The notes: generated by a model not told the origin, from the letters alone. DNA of 64,000 nucleotides from Proteles cristata cristata (GCA_017311185.1 JAESUZ010003088.1:620001-684000); one strand, 5' to 3'; positions 1-12,338 are shown, numbered from the stretch's first letter. Translations and numbers: made by a program.

Positions 1-589
1 TAAGCTCTTGAAGCACCAAAGGCAAGAATTACAAACATCAGATAGTAAGAGAATTGTTGTCTATTTTTTATGCCATTAAACAAATGTCAACATACATTTT
101 CCTGTGTATTTGTCCTCAAACCCAAATACAATGATGTGTTCAGTGTATTTATCTTATATCATACTTTTTACGACATAATTTATTGAAAGAAAATCAAATC
201 ATACGCATCACGTGTGAAATGAGGAATAGGCAAAATGGGTCTATCTAATATGGTTATTAGTGACACTGAATTCAAAATAAAATTAATAGTAAAATAATAC
301 AAAATAATATTTGATCTATGTAAAATCACTTTTTATTATATATCACACACACTTATCCCATGGAAGTTTAAAAGCCAACATAATTTTAAAAGGGGGAAAT
401 AAGGCAGGAAAGATTAGGGAACCATGCTGTAGGCAATGACGGATTTTATGCAAAGGATGAAAGGATGGGCTAAAGAAGAAGACTGAGATTAGGAGACAGG
501 AGGTTCTGGAAGAAATCCACGTGAAAAGGGGAGAAGAAGTGGTAACAGGGTTGGCCTGGAGAAGAGAGATTTGAAGCAATTCTCAGAGA
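1..589. other. Unique AT-rich sequence, no gene seen
   Basis: AT-rich sequence with no recognised repeat. The longest ORF (minus strand, 343-579, 78 codons) has low-complexity composition and no recognisable domain. I read it as chance. Confidence 0.6.
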
Positions 590-785
590 CAAAATTGGCA
601 GGATTTTTGTGATGGAATGGTGGGGTAGAGCTCCTCAGTGAGGGAGAGGAAGAGAGAAATCATAGATGGTTCCCAATTACTATTTGATCAATAGGTTGAT
701 GGTGGCCACCCACTTAAGTAGTGAGTTCTGGGGGAGAAACCATTAGGAGAGAATATAATGAGCTCAGTTTTAGCCAATTAAGGAT
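590..785 (-). repeat. L2-like LINE fragment, antisense
   Basis: The order of short matches (gatggttcccaatt, then gatggtggccacc, then a gagctcagtttt end) follows the reverse complement of an internal segment of the mammalian L2 3' half. It is strongly diverged. It could be another old repeat. Confidence 0.35.
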
Positions 786-1357
786 CCTAGACTTTTTTTA
801 AATTCCTAGTTAAGCATATGTTCCTTTTTCTTCACTCTCTTTTCCTTTCTTCTACCACACTTTGCCTCTTTTCCTTTATTTCTATGCCAGTGACTTACAA
901 TAACTTAGAATATACCTTGAAAGGCTCTAGATTGTGGATAGAAGTAAAGTATATTTTCTTAAAACAAAACAAAACAAAAAAGGCTGTTCTCAACCTGTAA
1001 ATCCTCAGTTAGTTGTGATCAGAAGGAAGAAAGAGAAAAGCCATATTTCTTGCTTCAGGGTTTTAGAAAGTGCTAAGCTTTCTTAAAGGAACTCCCTTCC
1101 CAACATCATTTGCCTGGCCTGTTTCTACTGTTCCTACAACTCTCCCTAAAATGTCACCACCTCTTAGAAGGCTCCCCTGACCTTGGTTGAATTAGGTGCG
1201 TCTTCCATCTGCTTTGTGGATGTACTTACACTGTTTTAATCACCAGTGTTCTCGAATGTCTAACCAATCAGACACAGAATCTCTATGGCTCAGTTTGTCT
1301 TTGAATTCCAGCAGCCAGCACATGGCAGAGACTCAATACATAATTGAAAAGGGAAGA

Positions 1358-1568
1358 GAGGCACCTGAGTGGCTCAGTTGGTTGAGCATCTGACTTCTGC
1401 TCAGGTCATGATCTCACAGTTCATGGGTTCGAGCCCAGTGTCGGGCCTTGTGCTGACAGCTCAGGGCCTGGAACCTGCTTCAGATTCTGTGTCTCCCTCT
1501 CTCTTTGCCCCTCCCCACCTGTGCTCTGTCTCTGTCAAAAACTAATAAATGTTAAAAAAAATTTTAAA
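1358..1568 (+). repeat. CAN SINE (feliform long form)
   Basis: Head gcacctgagtggctcagttgg with a tRNA-like A box, B box gggttcgagcc near 1425, CT-rich body, and A-rich tail with aataaatgtt. It is flanked by a perfect 17-bp target duplication taattgaaaagggaaga at 1341-1357 and 1569-1585, which fixes both ends. The body has several substitutions, so it is moderately old. Confidence 0.95.
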
Positions 1569-1574
1569 TAATTG

Positions 1575-1690
1575 AAAAGGGAAGAAATGTAAAAAGAATA
1601 GGAAGAAGTAGTAGGGAGAAAGGAAGCAAAAGAAAAAGAAGGGGAAGGTAAGGGGAAGAAGAGAAGAGAGAAATGGGGATTAGAGGAAGA
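1575..1690 (+). repeat. Purine-rich (GA) tract
   Basis: About 115 bases that are almost entirely A and G, irregular rather than a clean tandem repeat. It follows directly on the SINE target duplication. Confidence 0.7.
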
Positions 1691-2629
1691 TAGAGATATT
1701 TTGAAACTTCAACAACCCAATCAATTCAAAGGATAGTTCCAGGAAAACACACATGGACATGAATGAGATTTATGTCCTCTGCCTAAATCTCTTCTACGTC
1801 AGTGATGCTGTGAAGTTAAGGACTTAAGATCTACCAAGGCTGTAATTTGATGAAAAAGGAAGATTTGAACCAGTGCGAATTAAATAACTGAAAAAAATAA
1901 TTTTGTATTGATAAAAAGAAGTAAAAGACTACAGACCAAATATACAGTACATGGGTATTGGATTAGATGTTAGGTAAAATGCCCTGATGGTGGAAGTGCG
2001 AACATGCTAGAAAATATCACAAAGGGAGGCTTTCAACTGCATGTAAAGAATTTATAGAAAAGCCAAAAGAAAAAAGAAAGACAAACAGATATATATGATA
2101 TGATATGTGGAGATAAGTAATTCTAGAGGTGATTTGAAGGCAGGTTTACCCTCGTGTTTCATTTCTCAGGCAAGATTATTTTTTCGATGACCTTGTTTTC
2201 CACTGAGCTCAAATGACTACGATTATGACCTATGACTAAGATTATTAATCCATCCTTTCAAACAAATTTTAAAAATTGAAGACCTCTAAATATCATTCAC
2301 TGAAAGCCCTAATTCTTAAAAATCAATACCAAATAAAGTTTGCGAAAATGATATTCCACATTTAGCAACTACAAAACAACTTAAAAGAACATCTTCTCCA
2401 AAATGAAAACTTGGACAACATTATCAAGTCATAGCAGAAATGCTCCTGTTGTTATTTCAGTGTTTTCTCTGTGCCTACATCCCTAGCCTCATCTACTAGA
2501 TGAACCAAATGAACTGCTTGAGTTATGAAGGGGTCAGGCCTGCATATTATTAGTACAATGTTACTCAATGAGAAACAATAAGAAGGATAAAAGAACAAAT
2601 TAAGAGGGCTTCCTCATGACAGGGACTCA
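1691..2629. other. Unique sequence, nothing recognised
   Basis: No repeat, RNA gene or coding signature recognised. Composition is AT-rich and ORFs are short. Confidence 0.5.
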
Positions 2630-2645
2630 TAATATCTTTCATGGT

Positions 2646-2837
2646 AGAGGCACCTGGGTGGCTCAGTCAGTTGAGCCAACTTCAGCTCAGGTAATGATAT
2701 TGGGGTTTGTTAGCTCGAGTCCTGCTCTGTGCTGATAGCCCAGAACCTGCTTGGGTTTCTGTCTCTGTCCTCTCTCTCTTTTCCCCTCCTCTGTGCATAC
2801 TCTCTTTCTATCAAAAATAAATAAACATTAAAAAAAT
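2646..2837 (+). repeat. CAN SINE (feliform long form), diverged
   Basis: Head gcacctgggtggctcagtcag, a degenerate B box and a short CT-rich body ending in aaaaataaataaacatt. A perfect 16-bp target duplication taatatctttcatggt lies at 2630-2645 and 2838-2853. Small internal deletions make it shorter than most copies here. Confidence 0.93.
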
Positions 2838-2853
2838 TAATATCTTTCATGGT

Positions 2854-4185
2854 GAAGCTATTTCAATGTTCTTAAAAAGGACATCCTCTCCGGTGCCAGG
2901 ATCAGTAAGCATCTGACCTTGCCTCTAGTGAAACATTTTTCTGGTCCAATTGTCTTTTCCAACTTTAGAGAGCCCTGCACAACCTCACATATAAAGACAT
3001 CAAATGCAAGCCCCAATTTTCCCATCTTTGACCTTAAAAACATTGAATTATCACAGAGTCATCAAGGAACATAATTTCTAAGCAAACTGTTCTTAGTGGA
3101 AGAGGGAAGCTCTCAATACACCCTGTTGAAACAATTATTTGCAGCATAGTCCAGATTTTTTTTTTTTTTTTTTGGCCGAGTCCTTCATTATGAAGGTTTT
3201 GCCCATTCACATGTAAACTGTAAACACACTGACAGATGGAATTCTTTTGTATAAACAATTTCAGATACACTACTCCTCTGTGGCTGTGTCAGTTGTTTAC
3301 AGTATCAAAAAGCCACAGATACGCCTTAAAGTAAGGGAAGTCCATATTTCTGCCAAGCATTTGCACAACATCTATCCATAGTTTGTACCCGGGTGCTCGA
3401 AGCATCACTGATGAGACGCACTTTCTCAAGTGTTATTTATGAGTATTGTGTCAATAAGTCTCCCCAGGAATTTTCTCAGAGCACCCCTCTTCCAAAGTGA
3501 CCCCTGTCTTTGTGAAGGAGCCACAGAGATGACAGTACCAATCTAGATGCAAATCTAACCGGAAACGGACCCCAGAGAAACGCACACCAATGTAGGAGAA
3601 GAAAAGGCTCCCCTCTTTGCTTCACAAATTTATTCTCTCACATTCTGTGTCACTTTCTCCAAAGAAAAGGATTCATTTCTCTTCTTTCTTGGAAACCCAG
3701 TTTCAAAGTCTTGGGGAGCTTATTTTGCAAATATCCATTTTGGACTTCTCTCCCTCCATTCCTTCAGCCATTAAGCACCTTAATTCTTAAGTCCATGTAT
3801 TTCCTCCCAGGTAATCCTCTTGACTGGCTATTTGAGCTATTTGGGATTTTTTTTTTTTTTTTCATTTTTTCCCCTGTCCCCTCTATCCCAAAGTTCAGCT
3901 TTACTGAGAAAAAAAGTTTGATTTCATAAACCGTGCCTGATGGTCTCCAAATCAGTAGACTTGAGACAGTCTGTCCTGATCTGCCTTATGTGCAAAAGTT
4001 GTTTTGCTTCGTTTTGTTTTGTTTTTCCACAGAGTGAAGTTTATTCCTGACAAAGTTCCCCTCCTCCCTCTCCAGGCCAGGACAGGGTCAGACAGCCTGG
4101 ATTGAATATGGGGTGGGGGAGGGGAGTGGCTCTGAGAAACAGAGAAGGGCCTTGGCCCCCAGGCCATGCCATGTCTGGCTCTCCA
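2854..4185. other. Unique sequence with two poly-T runs
   Basis: No gene or interspersed repeat recognised. It contains a T run at 3156-3173 (18 T), another at 3847-3862 (16 T), and a TTTTG-rich stretch near 4010-4025. Neither run has a recognisable retroposon body next to it. Confidence 0.5.
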
Positions 4186-5838
4186 AACCTGGCTTAAATG
4201 AGATATAATTCAATGCAATTTATTTCTTTAAAGTACACAATCCAATGGTTTTTAGTATATTCACTGGGATGTGCAATTATCACCACAATCTATTTTAGAA
4301 CATTATCATTATCCAAAAAGAGGCTTTGTAACTATTAACAATCATCACCCAGTTCCCACCCCACCCCCACCAACTGCCCCAGTCATAGGCAACCACTAAT
4401 CTACCTTCTGTGTCTATACATAGATTTCTATATCCCAAACGTTTATATAAGTGGAATTATACTATGTGGTCTTTTGTGACTCATTTCTCTCATTTAGCTT
4501 GTTTTTAAGGATTATTCATGTTATAGCATGTGTCAGAATTTTTTCTTTTTATTGCCAAGTAATTCCACATTGTATGGATAGATGATTTTATTTATCCATT
4601 TATCAGTTGATTGAACATTTGGGCTGTTTCCACTTTTGACTATTTTGAATAATACCACTATGAACATTCATGTGCAAGTTTTTGTGGACATATTCATTCA
4701 TTTCTTTTGGGTATATGGCTAGGAGAATTGCTGGGTAATATAGTAGCTCTAAGATTAATCTTTTGAGGAACAGCCAAACTGTTTTCCAAAGTTGACACGC
4801 CATTTCATATCTGCACTAGCAGTATATGAAATCTCCAATTTCTCTACAGCTTTGGCAATCCGCTATTATCTGTGTTTACATTAGAGCCATCCTAGTGGGT
4901 ATGAAGGGGCACCTTACTGTGGTTTTTATATTTCCCTTATGTCATGAACATCTTTTCATGTGTTTATTTGCCATTTGTGTATCAAGGTATTTGGAGAAAT
5001 ATCTTTCAAATCTTTTGCCGATTTTTAAATTGAGTTATCTTTTTATTATTGAATTATGAGAGTTATTTATGTATTCTGCATATCACTTACAGATATTGTC
5101 TCATAATCCACATGTTGTCTTTTCACTTTCTTTATAGCATCATTGGCAGCGTGAAAGTTTTTAATTTTAATTGAAGTCCAATTCATCTATCTTTTTCCTT
5201 TTTCACTTGTGCTCTTAGTGCCAGATCTAAGAAGGCCCTGCCTAAGCCAAAGTTGTGAGTATTTTTATTCCTGTGTTTTCATCTAGTATTTTTATAGATT
5301 TCTCTCTTACATTTATTCTATGATCGATTATGAGTTAATTTTGGAGAATGATGTAAGAGGGATCCAACTTTACTTTTCTGCATGTGAATACCCAGTAGCT
5401 CTAGAATAATTTGTTGAAAAGTTTATTATTTTTCCCATTTAATAGTCTTAGTATCCTTGTCAAAAATCATAAATATGAAGGTGTAGTTCTGGATTCTCAG
5501 TTCACTTCTCTTGATCTATATATCTCTCCTGTGTAAGTACTACATTGTCTTGATTACCGTCGTTTTGTAATAAGCAAATCAATGAGTCCTCCAACTTTGT
5601 TTTAACTATTCTGGGTCTTGCATATTTCCATATGAATTTTAGGATCTGCATGCCAACTTCTGCAAAAGGAGTTAGCTGAAATTTTGATACGGATTGAGTT
5701 GATCTGTACATCAATTTGGGGAGTATTTCCATCTTAATAATATTAACTCTTCCAATCTATGAACATGGGATGTCTTTCTATTTATTTAGGTCTTCTTTGA
5801 TTTCTTTCTTTTTTTTTTCAATATTTTTTATTTATTTC

Positions 5839-5871
<33 letters not shown>

Positions 5872-6718
5872 GCGTGAACAGGGGAGGGTCAGAGAGAGAG
5901 GGAGATACAGAATCAGAAGCAGGCTCCAGGCTCTGAGCTAGCTGTCAGCACAGAGCTCGACGCGGGGCTCAAACCCACAAACCATGTGATCATGACCTGA
6001 GCCTAAGTCGGACGCTCAACCCACTGAGCCACCCAGGCGCCCCTTGACTTCTTTCAACAATGCTTCACATTTATTAAAATAAAAGTTGAACTTTTCCTAA
6101 ATTTCTACCTAAGTATTTTGTTCTTTTTGATCCTATTGTAAATGGACTTTTTCCTAATAGTATGTACAGAATGATCATTTGCCAGTATATTGATTCAATT
6201 GATTCTTGAATAGCATTCTTGTATCTTACAACTTTGTTGAGTTTATTTATTAATTCTATTTGTTTTTTTCTTTTTGATTCTTTAGCATTTTCTGTGTACA
6301 AGATCATGTAATCTACAAATAGAAATAATGTTTATTCTTTCTTTCCAGTTTGGATGCCTTTTATTTCTTTCCTTTTTGAATTCTTCTTGCTAGATCCCCC
6401 AGTACAGTTGTGAATAGAAGTGGCAAGAGCCGATAGTCTTTCAGCATTAAATATGATGTTAGCTGTAGGCTTTTCATGGATGCTGTTTATGAAGTTAAAA
6501 TTGTCCCCTTCTACTCTTAGTTTGTTTGTGTTTTTATAATGAAAGAATGTGGGATTTTGTCAAATACTTTTCTGCCTCAATTTATATAATCATGTGAATT
6601 TTTTCCTTTATTCTAATGATACATTACATCAACGAATTTTTGGAGGTTAAATCAGCCTTGCATCTCTGGGGCAAATCCCAGTCGGTCATTGTATATAATA
6701 CTTTAACAAAAGCCTTTT
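4186..6718 (-). mobile_element. L1 LINE, 3' UTR plus end of ORF2, antisense, 5'-truncated
   Basis: Read on the minus strand this is the 3' half of an old mammalian L1. The 3' end at about 4190 carries the characteristic gagatataattc segment. Going rightward come the non-coding 3' region and then the C-terminal part of ORF2. Minus-strand frames still show ORF2-like peptides, including MILYTENAKES with FTIGSKRTKYLG at 6074-6307, and LPKLMYR with LKFIWK at 5502-5732, but they are broken by stops and frameshifts. A younger SINE interrupts it at 5809-6043. The 5' part (ORF1 and the endonuclease and reverse-transcriptase core) is missing. It is immobile. Confidence 0.88.
5809..6043 (-). repeat. CAN SINE inside L1
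   Basis: Reverse-oriented SINE with a GA repeat in its body and a head ending gccacccaggcgcccc. Target duplication ttgatttctttc (5797-5808) and ttgacttctttc (6044-6055), one mismatch. Removing it rejoins the L1 ORF2 sequence, so it is younger than the L1. Confidence 0.92.
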
Positions 6719-6781
6719 GAAATATTTTATTTTTAAGTTTCTTATTTATCTTGATGAAAGAGAGTGTGAAAGAAAGCATGA

Positions 6782-6988
6782 TGGGGCGCCTGGGAGGCTT
6801 AGTCGGTTGAGCGTCCGACTTTCGCTTGGGTCATGATCTCGCGGTTCGTGGGTTCGAGCTCCGCGTCGGGCTCTGTGCTGACTGCCAGCTCAGAGCCTGG
6901 AGCCTGTTTCAGAGTCTGTGTCTCCCTCTCTCTCTGACCCTCCCCTGCTCTCTCTCTCTCTCTCCTAGAAATAAATAAAACATTAAAA
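6782..6988 (+). repeat. Young CAN SINE nested in another SINE
   Basis: Well-preserved copy of the subfamily with tcatgatctcgcggttcgtg, actgccagctcagagcctgg and ctagaaataaataaa. It retains CpGs at the head and B box, so it is young. The target site lies in the outer SINE: gaaagaaagcatga precedes it and a microsatellite-expanded version ending gcaagcatga follows it. Confidence 0.92.
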
Positions 6989-7039
6989 GAAAGGAAGAAA
7001 GAAAGAAAGAAAGAAAGAAAGCAAGCAAGCAAGCAAGCA
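6988..7039 (+). repeat. (GAAA)n(GCAA)n microsatellite in SINE tail
   Basis: Tandem gaaa units grade into gcaa units at the junction of the inner SINE tail and its target duplication. It probably grew from the A-tail. Confidence 0.9.
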
Positions 7040-7143
7040 TGAGCAGGGGGAGGAGCAGAGAGAGACAGAGAGAGAGAATCCTAAGCAGAGTCCAATGTCC
7101 AACAGACTGAACCATCCAAGCACCCAGAAATATTTTATTTTAA

Positions 7144-8035
7144 AGTTAAAGAAGGGACGAATATTGATTTTGCCACCCCTGGAATTCATTGTTTGTGTAT
7201 AATGCAGGCTGGAGGAGTAAACTTAATGTGACATAAATTCTGAGCAGCAAACTCAGTACACAAAGCAGCCTCAGAGCAACAAATAAATAATTTCCACAGG
7301 TCCCTCATAACCAAGTCATTGGGTAAACTTTGGCATGCGGTGGGCAAATAATATGTGAATATCAGTCTAATTTCAAGCTGTGTATACACAAATGATATAT
7401 TGCAAATAAGAAGAATTAAGATGGGAGACTGGTGAGGAGAAGGAACCACCTAGCAATCAAAAAATACAAATGCCCAGAGAATAAAGCCACTTAAAAAATA
7501 ATAAAAACTAAAGCTTTCAAGTGACTTACAGGACTGTAGGGACTTTACGTGATTTCTATCACACATTAATGTAGAAAAAATACAGGTAGAACATATGGAA
7601 ACTAAGGCTCAAAGAAGTTAGAACCTACCAAGATCAGATCATTCGACTCCCAGTCCACTTTCCCTTATACAAAGCCACCTTCCCTTAACAATGATGTTCA
7701 AATGTTCCTGGCCAGAACTATAGTTTTCAGATCAATGTCACATACATCCTACTTTATCCGGTGGCCTCTGCTCAATGCCACCTGCCTCATATGTCTGTTA
7801 TGGGTAGATGCTGAGTGAGCCCTCACCTCTTCAGTAATGACAGTGGCAGAATTTAGTCTCAAAATTTTTAATAATTGTGTTCCATAGTTTACATATAAGT
7901 TAGGGTGACGGAAATTTAATTTAAAAGACATGATTCACTGCTCTAACGTGGAAGTAAATATAGAGGGATGACCTATTAAGCAATTATCTACATAAATCTG
8001 GGTTGCTTGTGGGTAGAAAGAACAATATAGTGAAT
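7144..8035. other. Mostly unique sequence with a MIR scrap
   Basis: No gene seen. At about 7585-7685 a minus-strand MIR-like core is visible (gaaactaaggctcaaagaagtta, then a diverged segment with cccagtccac). The rest is unrecognised. Confidence 0.45.
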
Positions 8036-8052
8036 AGAAACCAGTGTTTTTA

Positions 8053-8299
8053 TTTTATATTATTTTATTTTAAATATTAATTTTTAATGTTTTTAAAGTT
8101 AATCTATTTTCGAGAGAGAGACAGAGGCAGAGCACAAGGGAGGGAAGGGCAGAGAAAGAGGGAGACACAGAATCCAAAGCAGGCTCCAGGCTCTGAGCTG
8201 TCAACACAGAGTCCGACGCGGGGCTCTTACCCACAAACCATGAGATCATGACCTGAGCTGAAGTCAGACGCTCAACCAACTGAGCCACCCAGGTGCCCC
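8053..8299 (-). repeat. CAN SINE
   Basis: Reverse-oriented SINE with a long AT-rich tail (8053-8110), body and head ending gccacccaggtgcccc. Perfect 17-bp target duplication agaaaccagtgttttta at 8036-8052 and 8300-8316. Confidence 0.95.
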
Positions 8300-8316
8300 A
8301 GAAACCAGTGTTTTTA

Positions 8317-10344
8317 ATCTTCTGGTGAGTATAATGTGAATGTAATCAGACATTCATATTGACCTAAAACACAGAGAGAAAATTTACTAGTTTGTGGCAG
8401 TAACCACATTTGTTATTGACATCTTGAAAAAGTTTGATGAACTAATTTTGTATGGAATGAAATTCATCCATATCTACCAGAAAGAAATCGTACTGTGTCA
8501 CTGCCACTAATAGCCTAGTAAAATGGAGATTTTTCTCTGTAGGCTCCACTATGGGGGTTATACTACAAGGGTATTTTATGGACGGGAGTGAGGTCTCTTT
8601 ACTAGCAGTACAGTGTAGAGAAGAGTGTGAGGTTGGAAGACAGTCATCTCAGTTCCTTTGGAGAAAGATTATGGGTGAATGGATGGATGAAAAAGTGAGT
8701 GGGCTATTATCAAAAGACCTGGGAATTTGGTTAAACTGGAGATCTTTAGGCAGGTGAATTTATTGGCAGGCTTCCATTTCTTACCTAACAAATGGAAATA
8801 ACCATATCTGCCCTTCCTCACAGGAATTTGAATTTGAAATGAGATAATGCTTTAAGTAATTCCATAACTACAAAATAGTAAGTAGATACAAAGTAGTATT
8901 GTTAGTAGCTGCCACTGATCATTTCAAGACCACAGCAGGAAGCTAACAGGGATAAAATATGTTGGAAGAACTGGGAAGAATTGTGTAGTAAGACTGGTTC
9001 TTGTTGAAGAAATCTGAAGTGTTCTAAACTGAGAGACTCATAGAGATATTAAGGAGTCCGTGTAAAATAAAAACCTTTCTGTTCAACTCTCATTTTGAAT
9101 GTTACAAAGTACTTTATGATAGTGCAGACTACTCCAAAATATATTCACATAGACTTAGGAACAATATTAAACCATAACATTTGACCTCCTTCTCCCCTTA
9201 TTTTCCTCTTACTTTAGTGTGTTGAACTTTAATTAAAACAATGTTGTGAAATATTTTGAATGCAAGTTTAAAATCTAAAATGTGAAGCAGGTGGATAAAA
9301 TAGAGACCATGGGTGCCATAGAACTGCAAAGAAAACAAGTAAAATATTAATTCAGAAAAAGCGTTTGCAGTGTGATCATTTGTGTAATGGGGAAAAAGGA
9401 GATCTGCAGGCAAGGACAGAGAAAAAGAATCAGGGGGAGTTGGGAAATAGTACTTAAGAAAAGAGATAAGTTAAAGTTTTCCTTCACTTTAAAATAAGTA
9501 AATGCCCTTTGAAAAGGCTGAACCAAGGTTCAGAGGAAGGATGGCTGCACAGAATCCTTTTGAATACGAGTATTAACCAGCTATTATGTTGATAGCATTA
9601 ATCAGCTAAATGTATTAAGGCCCTGCAGACTGTGTGCTCAGCCCCTTTTTGAGACAAGCTCTTCTCTTCATAATGTCAGTTTCAGACTGCACCTTGGGGT
9701 CACTGGCAATCCCCGCCACTTTAAATGATTTCTCTTTTTAAGCATTTGCTTGAAATAAAGTGTTTGGAATGCTTAAGGCTCGCCCTTCATGATTACAAGT
9801 ACTACAACACAATCCGAATTATTACTAAGCATGCAATGCAAAGATTAGCAAAACAACAAGATTTAGTGTCCTTGGCTCAAGCTACACAAATATTGATAAA
9901 GCCTGTGAGGTAACCTAATTGATTCTCTAAACTGCATTGTCATTTCTATGACAAAGTAAAGAGAGAACATTTGTATTTCCATATAAAGCCAGGACAAGGC
10001 AACTATTTTCCAGCCTACATGCCTTATAAGTCTTTTCACTTTTGATTTCTAAGATCTTTTCATGATGGTATACTAATTTTGTGTTACTTAACAGAAATTC
10101 CCTTAAAAACCGTAACACTAAATCTTGAAATATAATCCTAAATATAAGAACTTACATTACAAAAACCTTCAACAAAGTAGATGCCTCATCAAACTTCAAA
10201 GGGGAAAACAAAACTAAAACCCTTTCCCCCAAAGAAGTGCATGTGCTAAAATATCCAAAAGGTAAGATTCACCCTGGGGAAACAGAAACGGAATTATGTG
10301 TGTGAGAAGGAAGCGTCTAATAGAATTATGGCAGACTTAGAGAA
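8317..10344. other. Mostly unique sequence, MIR-like core at 8770-8910
   Basis: About 2 kb without a convincing gene. The stretch 8770-8910 resembles a sense MIR: ttaccta, an aaatggaaataa core and gaaatgagataatgc. All ORFs are short and lack recognisable domains. Confidence 0.45.
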
Positions 10345-10849
10345 CACTGTCCAAAATGGTAGCTATCAGCCACATTTGAGCACTTGAAATGTGTCTAATG
10401 AAACTGAGGAACTGAATTTTCATTTCACTTCATTTCATTTCATTGGTTAAAATTAAATAGAAAAACTGATGATTTAGTTATTGGAGAACTTTTAAGTGTG
10501 TCCAAAACAACCTGGCATGTTAATCTACTCCCTCAATAGTAAATTTTATGAAATCTAAATCCAGATTGAGTACTGTATTTTGATGAATATCTAGTATCAG
10601 GATTGAGGTGTGCTGAGAGTGTAAAACATACATCAATTTTCAAGATTTGGTAGGAAAAAAGAATTTAAATACCCCATTGATAATTTTTAATACTGATTAC
10701 ATGATGAAATGATAATTTTTGATATATGAAGTTAAATATTATTAAAATTAATCTCATGTATGTCTTTTTACTTTTCTTAATGTGACAACTAGAAAAGTTA
10801 AAAAGTTACATTTGTGGCTCATGTTTCATTTTAATTGGACAGTGCTGAT
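10345..10849. mobile_element. hAT-type non-autonomous DNA transposon
   Basis: The left end cactgtccaaaatggtagc and right end ttggacagtg form short terminal inverted repeats (cactgtccaa). The left part matches a common mammalian Charlie-type element (a tagc-cacatt motif, gagcacttgaaatgtg, gaggaactgaatttt). The 8-bp sequence ttagagaa occurs just outside both ends (10337-10344 and 10850-10857), as expected for hAT target duplications. There is no transposase ORF. The middle is AT-rich and diverged. Confidence 0.72.
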
Positions 10850-10857
10850 TTAGAGAA

Positions 10858-11256
10858 CAGCATGATCCCAGCTATTGTGTACAAATAATGTGTACAAATA
10901 ATCAAATAAGAATTTCTTCTATAAAGGCAATCTCATAGCCAAAGTGAACTCATACCATTTTTTGAAGTTTCAGGCAGCAGTAGCCCATATTAAGAAAGAA
11001 ATAATACTGGCTCCACACTCAAGAGGAACCATTCAAGCTTTGGGGACCTCACAGTAAGAAAGGTGCAGTGTGTAGAGTTCAGAGCAAGTCAAACAGAATT
11101 ACTGAATGGCCAGAGAGGTTGACTTATGTGGGGGTGTGTGTGGGGGGGGGGAGGATCAAAGAATGAAATCCAAAGAAGGACTAAAGATGTATAATTGTCT
11201 ACAAATTAACTGGCATGACAAAGGAGGTTGTAACTAGAAGTAATGGGATCAAGGTA
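10858..11256. other. Unique sequence with a G-rich run
   Basis: No gene or repeat recognised apart from a G/GT-rich run at about 11129-11152 (ggggg and gtgtgt units). Confidence 0.45.
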
Positions 11257-11270
11257 AGAAAGGACAATTT

Positions 11271-11489
11271 TTTTTTTAATTTTTATTTATTTCTAGGAAA
11301 GAGAGAGAGAGACACAGCATGAGCAGGGGAGGGTCAGAGAGAGAGGGAGATACAGACTCTGAAACAGGCTCCAGGCTCTGAGCTGGCAGTCAACACAGAG
11401 CCCGACGCGGGGCTCGAACCCACGAACAGCGAGATCATGACCTAAGCAAAAGTCGGACGCCCAACCGACTAAGCCACCCAGGCGCCCCT
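11271..11489 (-). repeat. Young CAN SINE
   Basis: Reverse-oriented copy retaining CpGs (cccgacgcggggctcgaaccc, trimmed motif gacgcggggctcgaa). Perfect 14-bp target duplication agaaaggacaattt at 11257-11270 and 11490-11503. Body of the subfamily with gagctggcagtc. Confidence 0.95.
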
Positions 11490-11503
11490 AGAAAGGACAA
11501 TTT

Positions 11504-12187
11504 AGGCTCAAGACATTTTAAGGTGAAGAAAAACTAGAAAGGGCTCACAGCGTGGGAGGCTGTTTCAGGCTTGACGAAGGAATGGAGGACTTGACCTAGA
11601 GGTCTTTCCAGGGCTGGTTCCTAAAATCCTTTCTTGGTGATATATTAATATGTTGATGGAGGTGAGCTGGGCAGGCAAAGGAGTTGCCGGGAGAACAAAT
11701 TAGGTGGCGATTTCACTGTAGGTGGCAACACTGAAATCACAATTGTCTCCCTGCTCTTTTGGCTTTCTGAGGCGTCATTTTGGTAGCATTAATGTGTGTA
11801 TGTTCTTGGGAACTTCTATAATGATCCATGTGTGTCTGCACAGAAACTTTACCGTGAAGAGTGAATCCACTAAATGGACAGGTTGGGTACTTGCAGACAA
11901 GGTACGCCTATTTGTTACTGACTGTTCCTTTCCCGCCAGGCTTCCTTGTGAAACAGAGGTAGAAAGAGGTGAAGCCAGGCCTGAAGACTGAAATACAGAT
12001 TGATACACACCTGCACCAAACCCATTTCTTCCTTAACAGCCTTCCAAGTACAGTGCAGAGATGGGAGACATTATCTAATTATGTGATAAATACTCATTGT
12101 CATCAATCTGCAAACATCACTCAGACACTTTCATAATGTCACCTGTGCTCCAATAAAAGTTTACAAAAGAGAACATGTTTCCAAACT
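11504..12187. other. Unique sequence, nothing recognised
   Basis: Overlapping ORFs on both strands at 11722-12008 are under 90 codons and have no recognisable domain. I do not call a gene. Confidence 0.45.
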
Positions 12188-12200
12188 CAATAGAAAGGAG

Positions 12201-12292
12201 GGGCGCCTGTGAGTCTTCATCAAGGGAGAGTGTGACTCTTGATCTTGGAGCCATAGGTGCAAGCCCCACGTTGGGTGTAGAGATTACGAAAA

Positions 12293-12331
<39 letters not shown>

Positions 12332-12338
12332 GCAAAAT
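12201..12338 (+). repeat. Short-form CAN SINE with (AAAT)n tail
   Basis: Head ggggcgcctgtgagtctt, an internal ctcttgatcttgg segment, then gttgggtgtagagattac running directly into a clean (aaat)n tail at about 12290-12332. It lacks the CT-rich body of the long form. Likely target duplication: caatagaaagga at 12188-12199 and caataaaaagga at 12339-12350, one mismatch. Confidence 0.85.

Larger units (their letters stand above)
6734..7126 (-). repeat. Old CAN SINE interrupted by a younger SINE
   Basis: Two pieces of one minus-strand SINE, a tail part at about 6734-6780 and a body/head part at about 7040-7126, are separated by a plus-strand SINE. The outer copy is bounded by target duplications gaaatattttatttt at 6719-6733 and 7127-7141. 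It abuts the truncated end of the L1. Confidence 0.85.

Noticed and set aside
3156..3173. T18 run as the tail of an antisense retroposon
   Set aside because: No SINE, L1 or mRNA-like sequence follows and no flanking duplication was found.
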